From the NCBI GenBank assembly GCA_014377495.1, contig JACMPN010000322.1, positions 1-11,552 of the forward strand: a stretch of 11,552 nt of DNA, given 5' to 3'. Every line of letters starts with the position of its first letter. The stretch's first letter is position 1. Origin of the DNA: Candidatus Sericytochromatia bacterium (lineage in GTDB: Bacteria; Cyanobacteriota; Sericytochromatia; JACMPN01). Position numbers and translations under genes: made by a program. Of the stretch, positions 6,325 through 11,552 are shown piece after piece. Under the pieces are notes generated by a model. That model searched no databases. It was not told where the DNA came from and saw only the letters and a list, made by a program, of their open reading frames with translations.

Positions 6325-8298
6325 ATGAAGCACACCATCGGATTGATCGCGCCACAGGAGCCGGAGACGCTGGCCCTGCTGACACAGCAGCAGATCACCT
6401 GGCAGCAGGCCCGTCGCCAGGCCATCCGGCTCCTGTTGAGCAGCCAGCCGGCCCTCAACGTCGTCGCCGGGATCACCATCCGCTACGGCATCTGGCCCTC
6501 GCTCGCCATCCGCTTCGTCCGTCAGGCCCAGCGCATTCTGCATCCCCAGACGACGGCCCGCCAGGACTACCTCGAGTACCTGTCCGACTGTGGCGATGCC
6601 GCCGGCACCCCTGATGAGATCGCCTTCTACGGCGCCCTGCCCGGTCCGGGCGACGATGCCCTGATCGGTGTGGACTTCCGCCCGCCCGCCTCCGCCAGCC
6701 ACAGCGTCGACGGCATGCAACTGTTCTTCCTGCCCCAGGCCGAGACGTTTTACCTGTCCGTCCCCATCGCCAACCCCGGCGGGACGCCCGGCCACATTTC
6801 CGGCGTGCCTGTGCTGTTTGCCGACGCCGAAGCGGCGGAACTGCGGCGCCTGACGACCGGTGCCGGCGACCTGCGGGTGATCGATCTGCCCAATCAGGAA
6901 CTCATCTGGTGGCAGGGCACCCCCCATCTTGTCGTCGGCTTCGATCCCGATGACTGCGTGGCCGCCTTTACGGCGCTGCGCAAGCCGTCACGGGCCGGCA
7001 AGGTCACCGCCGCCGTCGTCGCCACCCTGGCGCTGCAGTCCTCGCTGCCCGTTATCGGGATGGCGATGGCCGCATCCCCGGCCCAGACGTTCCAGATCGC
7101 CGCCGCCCAGACGCCCACGGTCAAGGTCCTCGACTCCGCCACCGGCCGCCAGCTCGGCGGCGTGAAGCTGGTCGCCGAAGACGGCAAGGTGCTGGCCCGC
7201 TCCGACGACTCCGGCACGATGGTCCTGCCGAACAATTATTCCCACTACAGCCTGTTCAACCTCGTCAAAGAGGGTTACCAGTTCATGTTGCTGGAGTCGG
7301 CCCAGCTGACCCCCCACAACCTGCTGCGGGTCGAGTTGTCGCCCGTCACTGCCAAGGGTGCGGCGTCCGCCCGGACGACGGCCGTGGCCCCGCCGAAGGT
7401 GCCGACCAAGCCGAAGACGCTGACTGCCGCAGTGCAGACAGCCACCCCCAAGCCCGTGTCCCCACAGGCCAGCAAACCGGTTGCCAAACCCCAGGTCAGC
7501 ACGACGGTCAAGCCGACCGCTTCGGTGGCGGCCAATCCGCCGGCCAAAATTGCCGCCAAGCCTCCGGTGATCATCGCCGCTAAACCATCCGTCAAGCCGC
7601 CGGTGCTCGTCGCCGCCAAGCCGCAGGTGGTTGTTCCCGCTAAACCGTCGGCCAAGCCGGTGATGATGGCTGCCAAGCCTTCCGCCAAGCCACTGGCCAT
7701 GACGGTCGCCATCAAGCCCCCAACGACGGTGGTGGCCAAGGCTGTGATGCCGGTGACAAAGCCCATCGCCCCGCCGCCCATCCAGCACCAGACGGTCAAA
7801 GCCGTCACGACACCGATCAAGGCACCGGCCACCACGCAGCAACAAGCACCCGTCAAAGCGCTGCCGACGACCAACAAACCCACCAAGCTGGCCGCCCCGA
7901 TGGCCCAGGCAGCCCAAACGCCCCGGACCGCCGACTCCGCCAGGACCTATCGGGTCCGGAAGGGCGACACGCTCTGGGACATCGCCGAGGCCCAGATGGG
8001 CTCTGGTCACCGGTGGCTGTCCATCTACCAACTGAACAAGGGCACGTTGTCGTCGCCTCAGCAGATCTCGCCCGGCCAGACGCTGCAGATCCCGGCGCGG
8101 ACGACCGTCGTCACGGCTGCCGCCGCCGCCAAAAAGTTCAAGATCACGGTGCGCCCCGGCGACACCCTGTCCCTGATCGCCAAAAAACGGCTGGGACGGC
8201 TGGACCGCTGGCGGGAAATCTATGACCTGAACCGGTCGGTCCTGAGAAACCCTCGGCTGATCTTCCCGGGTCAGCAGTTGTGGATCCCCGGCACCTAA
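6325..8298 (+). CDS. Membrane-anchored or exported protein with two C-terminal LysM domains
   Basis: A 657-residue multidomain protein. Residues 1-225 are soluble-looking, with several Trp residues (for example IWW), and match no family I recognise. Residues 227-250 are a continuous hydrophobic segment ending SLPVIGMAMAAS, suited to a transmembrane helix. Residues about 262-340 look like a small beta-sandwich of the carboxypeptidase-regulatory type (TVKVLDSATGRQLGGVKLVA, then DDSGTMVLP). Residues about 342-536 are a Lys/Pro/Ala linker with AAKP repeats. LysM 1 is at about 541-588 (YRVRKGDTLWDIAEAQMGSG, then ISPGQTLQIP) and LysM 2 at 605-657 (FKITVRPGDTLSLIAKKRLG, then IFPGQQLWIPGT), ending at the C-terminus. 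LysM domains bind peptidoglycan glycan strands, so the C-terminal part should lie outside the cytoplasmic membrane with the N-terminal 225 residues inside. No catalytic domain is seen. The start is the ATG with GGGAG ten bases upstream. phnD begins 105 bases downstream. Confidence 0.85.
   Translation: MKHTIGLIAPQEPETLALLTQQQITWQQARRQAIRLLLSSQPALNVVAGITIRYGIWPSLAIRFVRQAQRILHPQTTARQDYLEYLSDCGDAAGTPDEIAFYGALPGPGDDALIGVDFRPPASASHSVDGMQLFFLPQAETFYLSVPIANPGGTPGHISGVPVLFADAEAAELRRLTTGAGDLRVIDLPNQELIWWQGTPHLVVGFDPDDCVAAFTALRKPSRAGKVTAAVVATLALQSSLPVIGMAMAASPAQTFQIAAAQTPTVKVLDSATGRQLGGVKLVAEDGKVLARSDDSGTMVLPNNYSHYSLFNLVKEGYQFMLLESAQLTPHNLLRVELSPVTAKGAASARTTAVAPPKVPTKPKTLTAAVQTATPKPVSPQASKPVAKPQVSTTVKPTASVAANPPAKIAAKPPVIIAAKPSVKPPVLVAAKPQVVVPAKPSAKPVMMAAKPSAKPLAMTVAIKPPTTVVAKAVMPVTKPIAPPPIQHQTVKAVTTPIKAPATTQQQAPVKALPTTNKPTKLAAPMAQAAQTPRTADSARTYRVRKGDTLWDIAEAQMGSGHRWLSIYQLNKGTLSSPQQISPGQTLQIPARTTVVTAAAAAKKFKITVRPGDTLSLIAKKRLGRLDRWREIYDLNRSVLRNPRLIFPGQQLWIPGT
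7366..7935 (+). repeat. Lys/Pro/Ala-rich repetitive linker inside the LysM gene
   Basis: The encoded protein has a low-complexity linker of about 190 residues. Between roughly 7546 and 7700 it repeats a unit resembling AAKPxVKPPVxV about five or six times, for example AAKPPVIIAAKPSVKPPVLV. Synonymous codons vary between copies: proline is CCT, CCA or CCG, alanine GCC or GCT, lysine AAG or AAA. Conservation is therefore at the protein level. Such basic, proline-rich segments are commonly extended spacers that cross the periplasm or wall. Confidence 0.7.
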
Positions 8299-8403
8299 CC
8301 CGTCACCGCCATGCACCATCAGCAGACGCAGCCAGGTCACACCAGAGTCGGACATACGGGCGGATGGAAGGGTGAACCCAGAGTGGGTAAAGGAGCATTG
8401 CCA
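8299..8403 (+). other. Gap between the LysM gene and phnD, with the phnD ribosome binding site
   Basis: No terminator or convincing sigma-70 promoter is visible, so phnD could be transcribed with the LysM gene or from an activator-dependent promoter. No Pho-box-like repeat is recognisable. AAAGGAG at 8389-8395 is a strong ribosome binding site, eight bases before the GTG at 8404. A small perfect stem, ACCCA (8376-8380) and TGGGT (8384-8388), abuts it. An ATG at 8311 opens the same frame but would put about 50 residues of Gly/His-rich sequence before the lipoprotein cysteine. Confidence 0.4.
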
Positions 8404-9312
8404 GTGTCCAAGCGATTCCGGATCCTCGGCGTCTCGCTGAGCCTCCTGCTGAGTCTGACCGCCTGTTCGGGATCCGAAAAGAACAAGGCCCTGCGGGTCG
8501 GTTTTGTGCCCTCCGAAAACATGCAGGAAGTCCTCAAAAACGCCCAACCGATCGTCGACAAACTGCACGACGCCCTGGGCGTCGAGGTGCGGCCGTTCGT
8601 GGCGACGGACTACGCCGGAGTCGTCGAGGCCCTGCGCGGCAACAAGCTGGACATCGCCTTTCTGAACCCGGCTGCCTACGTGCTGGCCAAAGAAGAGGCC
8701 CACGTCAAAGTCCTGCTGAAGAGTGTGCGGCGGGGCGGCGATGCGTTTTACGGGGCGATCATCACCCGCACGGACTCGGGCATCAACAGCCTGCAGGACC
8801 TGAAAAACCACACCTTTGCCTTTGGCGATCCGATCAGCACATCAGGTCACATTTTCCCCAAGAAGATGTTCAAGGCCGCCGGCATCGATCCGGCCCGCGA
8901 TTTCAAAAACGTCATCTTCGCCGGCGGCCACGACGCCACGGTGCTCGCCGTCTACAACCACAAGGCCGACGCCGGCGCCACCTATGCGAACAGCACCAAA
9001 GGCGACGACGGGGCCTGGACCCTGTACCTGAAGACAGCGGCGGAGCAGGCCCAAATCAAGGTCATTGCTTACACCGAGCCGATTCCCAATGACAACCTCG
9101 TTGCCAGCTCCCAGCTCGACAAAGTGACCACCGACAAGATCACCAAGGTCTTTATGGACCTGAGCCAGAGTCCGGAAGGCCGTAAGTGGCTGAATGCCAT
9201 CTACCGGATCGAGGGCTTCGTGCCGGCGACGGATGCGGACTATGCGAGCGTGCGGGACGCCTTCCAGGACGCCGGGATCCCCATCCAGAAGGCCGTCACC
9301 CAAAAGCCATGA
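8404..9312 (+). CDS. phnD: PhnD-type substrate-binding lipoprotein of a phosphonate/phosphite/phosphate ABC importer
   Basis: A 302-residue solute-binding protein that captures an oxyanion phosphorus compound and delivers it to PhnE. Residues 1-21 are a lipoprotein signal: basic SKRFR, a hydrophobic core and the lipobox LTAC with C21 as the lipidated residue. The family ligand motifs follow: RVGFVPSEN (31-39), DIAFLNPAAYVLA (83-95) with aromatic Y92, GDPISTSGHIFPKKMF (141-156) whose Ser-Thr-Ser-Gly-His holds the oxyanion, and AGGHDATVLAVYNHKADAGA (173-192) with H176 and D177. Length fits the family. The start is GTG 8404, set by AAAGGAG eight bases upstream and by the signal peptide. The stop overlaps the phnC start (ATGA). 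The ligand cannot be read from sequence: no C-P lyase, phosphonatase or phosphite dehydrogenase gene is in the window, so phosphonate, phosphite or phosphate are all possible. Confidence 0.92.
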   Translation: MSKRFRILGVSLSLLLSLTACSGSEKNKALRVGFVPSENMQEVLKNAQPIVDKLHDALGVEVRPFVATDYAGVVEALRGNKLDIAFLNPAAYVLAKEEAHVKVLLKSVRRGGDAFYGAIITRTDSGINSLQDLKNHTFAFGDPISTSGHIFPKKMFKAAGIDPARDFKNVIFAGGHDATVLAVYNHKADAGATYANSTKGDDGAWTLYLKTAAEQAQIKVIAYTEPIPNDNLVASSQLDKVTTDKITKVFMDLSQSPEGRKWLNAIYRIEGFVPATDADYASVRDAFQDAGIPIQKAVTQKP

Positions 9313-10133
9313 CCACGCCCATCCTCCAGGTGAAGGGCCTGCAAAAGGCCTATCAGGACGGCGCCCTCGTCCTCAAGGGCATCAATCTGGAAATCCAGCG
9401 CGGTGAATTCGTCGCCATGATCGGCCTGTCGGGCGCCGGCAAATCGACCTTTCTGCGCTGCGTGAACCGGCTGATCGAGCCGTCTGCCGGTCAGATCCTC
9501 GTCCCGGCCGAAATCTTCCTCGATGCCCCGCAGCCAGGCCTGGCAGACATCGCCCATCTGTCGGGCCGCCCGTTGAGGCTCGTCCGTCGCAAGATCGGTA
9601 TGGTCTTCCAGCAATTCAACCTCGTCAAACGGCTGTCCGTCCTCGATAACGTCCTCTCCGGCTCCCTGGGCTACCAGGCGACCTGGCGGAGCGCCCTGCG
9701 CTTGTTCACTGCCGCTGACAAACGGCGGGCCCTCATCAATCTGGAGCGGGTCGGCCTGCTGGAGCATGCCTACAAGCGGGCGGACAACCTCTCGGGCGGC
9801 CAGCAGCAACGGGTGGCGATCGCCCGGGTGCTGATGCAGCGGCCCGCCCTGATCCTGGCCGACGAACCCGTCGCCAGCCTGGATCCCAAGCTCAGCCGCC
9901 AGATCCTCGACATCCTCCTGCGGGTCTGTCGCGAAGACGGGATCACGGCCGTGGTCTCCCTGCACACGATCGAGCTGTCCCGCGAGTACGCCGATCGGGT
10001 CATCGGGCTACAGAACGGCAGCGTCTTCTTTGACGGACCGACCGCCATGCTGACCGATGCGATCATCGAAAACGTCTACACCAAAGGAGAGGTCACCCGT
10101 GGCGAAGTCCCTACCCCCCACGGCGGAACCTAG
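9309..10133 (+). CDS. phnC: PhnC-type ATP-binding protein of the phosphonate-class ABC importer
   Basis: A 274-residue cytoplasmic ATPase that drives the importer. All nucleotide-binding motifs are intact: Walker A GLSGAGKST (39-47), Q-loop MVFQQFNLVKRL (98-109), ABC signature LSGGQQQR (161-168), Walker B LILADEPVASLDP (181-193) with E186, and the H-loop SLHT (217-220) with H219. The stretch between Walker A and the Q-loop carries an insert (about 65-92, AEIFLDAPQPGLADIAHLSG) that looks a little longer than in typical PhnC. ATG 9309 overlaps the phnD stop by four bases, which implies translational coupling; the longer in-frame reading into phnD is not needed. Its 3' end overlaps phnE by 35 bases. 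Confidence 0.94.
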   Translation: MTTPILQVKGLQKAYQDGALVLKGINLEIQRGEFVAMIGLSGAGKSTFLRCVNRLIEPSAGQILVPAEIFLDAPQPGLADIAHLSGRPLRLVRRKIGMVFQQFNLVKRLSVLDNVLSGSLGYQATWRSALRLFTAADKRRALINLERVGLLEHAYKRADNLSGGQQQRVAIARVLMQRPALILADEPVASLDPKLSRQILDILLRVCREDGITAVVSLHTIELSREYADRVIGLQNGSVFFDGPTAMLTDAIIENVYTKGEVTRGEVPTPHGGT

Positions 10134-11046
10134 CGGCACCCAGGTCCTGCGCCTGGCCCCGACCCCGCCGGACCACCGCGTCCGCTGGATCGTCAGTGTG
10201 CTGATGGCGGTGCTCGTGCTGGGATGGGCCTTTTCCGGCGCCCGCTTCCAGCCCCGGGAACTTTACGAGGGGCGGGCAGCCATCCTGGACATGTTCCAAC
10301 GGATGATGCCGCCGGACTTCAGCCAAGTCACGTCCATTGCGGCCTACAACTTTCCGCCCGAGATCGGGGCGACCGATACCCTGATCCCCGTGCCCCTGTC
10401 ACCCGGCCTGAGCGAGGTCCGCCACCGCTGGTGGGAAAACACCTTCCCCCAGACGATCGTCGGCGGCACCATCCAGACGATCCAAATCGCCCTCGCCGGG
10501 ACCTTTCTGGCCCTCGTCATGGCCTTTCCGCTGAGCTTCCTGGCCGCCCGGAACACGACGCCGCACCAGGGCGTGTATTTAGCCGTGCGCAGCGTTTTGA
10601 ACTTTTTGCGCAGCATCCCCGATCTGGCCCTGGGCCTGATGTTCATCTCCGCCGTCGGACTCGGGGCCTTTGCCGGAACACTCGCCGTCACGGTGAGCAC
10701 GACGACGATTTTGGCCAAACTGATCTCGGAGAAAATCGAGGGCATCGACGGGGGTGTCGTCGAGGCGCTGCAGACGACCGGGGCCAATCATGCCCAGGTC
10801 CTGATGTGGGCCGTCGTCCCCCAGATTCTGCCGGACATCGTCGGCCTGTTCCTCTACCGCTTCGAGTCGAACATCCGGGCGGCGGCCGTCCTCGGCCTGA
10901 TCGGTGCCGGCGGCATCGGCCAGCTGATGAACAACGCCTTCCGCCAGTTCCAGTATCGGGAAGCCGCCGCCATCGTCCTGGTCCTGATCGTCCTCGTCAT
11001 GACCGTCGACTTTTTCAGTGCCAGGGTCCGCAAGCTGACCATCTGA
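10099..11046 (+). CDS. phnE: PhnE-type permease of the phosphonate-class ABC importer
   Basis: A 315-residue inner-membrane permease. After a 29-residue hydrophilic start, the first membrane helix is at 30-46 (WIVSVLMAVLVLGWAF). RMMPPDFS (68-75) is a PhnE-like motif. A hydrophilic stretch (about 76-118) with several prolines follows, then the permease core from TIVGGTIQTIQIALAGTFLA (119-138), further helices near 162-200, and the EAA coupling loop EALQTTGANHAQVLMWAVVP (222-241) with the following QILP. The last helix is about 290-305. The protein is somewhat longer than many PhnE permeases, mainly in the N-terminal extension and the 76-118 stretch. GTG 10099 is chosen for the AGGAG at 10085-10089, nine bases upstream and inside phnC; the earlier ATG at 10057 has none. 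The stop shares its last base with the next start. Confidence 0.93.
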   Translation: MAKSLPPTAEPSGTQVLRLAPTPPDHRVRWIVSVLMAVLVLGWAFSGARFQPRELYEGRAAILDMFQRMMPPDFSQVTSIAAYNFPPEIGATDTLIPVPLSPGLSEVRHRWWENTFPQTIVGGTIQTIQIALAGTFLALVMAFPLSFLAARNTTPHQGVYLAVRSVLNFLRSIPDLALGLMFISAVGLGAFAGTLAVTVSTTTILAKLISEKIEGIDGGVVEALQTTGANHAQVLMWAVVPQILPDIVGLFLYRFESNIRAAAVLGLIGAGGIGQLMNNAFRQFQYREAAAIVLVLIVLVMTVDFFSARVRKLTI

Positions 11047-11552
11047 TGCGCATCGCCTTTTATCACAAGGTCAGCCGGGTCTGGGACGGCCGCACGGCAG
11101 ACGGTGAGCCACTCGGCGGCACGCAGACGGCCATCATCGGTCTGACCCGGGCCCTGGCCGCCCTCGGTCACGACGTGCTCGTCTTCGGCACACCGGCCGC
11201 CCCCATCGTCTGCGACGGCGTCAGCTATCACGGCGCCTCAGCCTTGCCGACCGTCCTGCGGCAGGCCCCCATCGACGTGCTGGTCTCGGTGGTCAACACG
11301 GAATTGTTCCGCCTCGGCATCAAAGCCCCCCTGAACCTCTTCTGGAGTCACAACGACTACCGGCACTTCCTCGAAGGGGAAGCTGCCGACCTGCACGCGA
11401 CGCTGGCAGAGGATCTCGCCCGCCGGGCCCACAAGGTCATCGCCGTCAGCGACTGGCATGCCGATCTGCTGCGGCAGGTCTTTCAGTTGCCCGCAGACCA
11501 TGTCTGGGCCACCCGCAACGGGGTTGCCCCGGCCGACCTGCCGGCCCGTCCG
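11046..11552 (+). CDS. GT-B-type glycosyltransferase (family 4-like), 3' end outside the window
   Basis: An open frame with no stop before the window ends, giving the first 169 residues. The N-terminus, MRIAFYHKVSRVWDGR, then EPLGGTQTAIIGLTRALAAL (21-40) and GHDVLVFG (41-48), has the strand, glycine-rich loop and helix that open the acceptor domain of GT-B glycosyltransferases of the GT4 type. LNLFWSHNDYRHFLEG (96-111) matches the central histidine-containing loop, and HKVIAVSDWHADLLRQVFQL (129-148) with NGV (158-160) is the usual VIAVS...NGV stretch before the linker. The donor-binding C-terminal domain, with its E-x7-E motif, is not in view, so activity cannot be checked. The start ATG overlaps the phnE stop (TGATG), which predicts translational coupling. 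The protein is probably cytoplasmic or at the inner membrane face; sugar donor and acceptor are unknown. Confidence 0.85.
   Translation, partial: MRIAFYHKVSRVWDGRTADGEPLGGTQTAIIGLTRALAALGHDVLVFGTPAAPIVCDGVSYHGASALPTVLRQAPIDVLVSVVNTELFRLGIKAPLNLFWSHNDYRHFLEGEAADLHATLAEDLARRAHKVIAVSDWHADLLRQVFQLPADHVWATRNGVAPADLPARP

Noticed and set aside
8311..8403. A longer PhnD starting at ATG 8311
   Set aside because: It would put 31 extra Gly/His-rich residues before the signal peptide, and the strong AAAGGAG serves GTG 8404.
6988..8811. A 607-codon open frame on the minus strand
   Set aside because: It covers the LysM gene and the start of phnD in antisense. Its Gly/Arg-rich repeats merely mirror the AAKP linker on the other strand.
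10057..10098. A longer PhnE starting at ATG 10057
   Set aside because: There is no ribosome binding site upstream, whereas AGGAG precedes GTG 10099 at suitable spacing.

Overview
The window is GC-rich chromosomal DNA from a bacterium. The gene content (a lipoprotein-anchored PhnD transporter, the aspartate-oxidase route to NAD, a periplasm- or surface-type LysM protein) fits a Gram-negative, possibly proteobacterial, host, but the sequence does not fix a taxon. Genes are densely packed and nearly all on the + strand. I see no insertion sequence, tRNA, rRNA, CRISPR array or phage gene, and base composition looks even throughout.

Layout. Positions 1-184 hold no recognisable gene but three hairpins: a + strand intrinsic terminator for a unit lying to the left, an unexplained inverted repeat, and a - strand terminator. 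Positions 185-640 (-) encode a small EF-hand protein whose leader has a perfect hairpin next to its ribosome binding site. Positions 912-1937 (+) encode a DUF2804-type protein. Positions 2097-5582 (+) are a compact nadA-nadC-nadB operon, enough to convert aspartate and dihydroxyacetone phosphate to nicotinate mononucleotide. Positions 5747-6199 encode a 150-residue stand-alone cyclic-nucleotide-binding domain with its own promoter. Positions 6325-8298 encode a 657-residue protein with an unrecognised N-terminal region, an internal hydrophobic segment, a probable beta-sandwich domain, a Lys/Pro/Ala-rich linker and two C-terminal LysM domains, also behind a good promoter. Positions 8404-11046 are phnD-phnC-phnE, an ABC importer of the phosphonate/phosphite/phosphate class. 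A GT-B-type glycosyltransferase starts on the last base of the phnE stop codon and runs off the window at 11552.

How the genes work together. NadB oxidises aspartate to iminoaspartate, NadA condenses it to quinolinate, and NadC makes nicotinate mononucleotide, so the operon is a complete de novo pyridine module. PhnD captures a phosphorus compound outside the inner membrane, PhnE is the permease and PhnC the ATPase. No C-P lyase, phosphite dehydrogenase or phosphonatase is in view, so the substrate is open. The phnE-glycosyltransferase overlap suggests translational coupling, but no functional link is proven. I did not find a clearly new multi-gene system. The less ordinary points are the LysM protein's architecture, the output-less cNMP-binding protein, the EF-hand gene with its structured leader, and the transporter-glycosyltransferase coupling.
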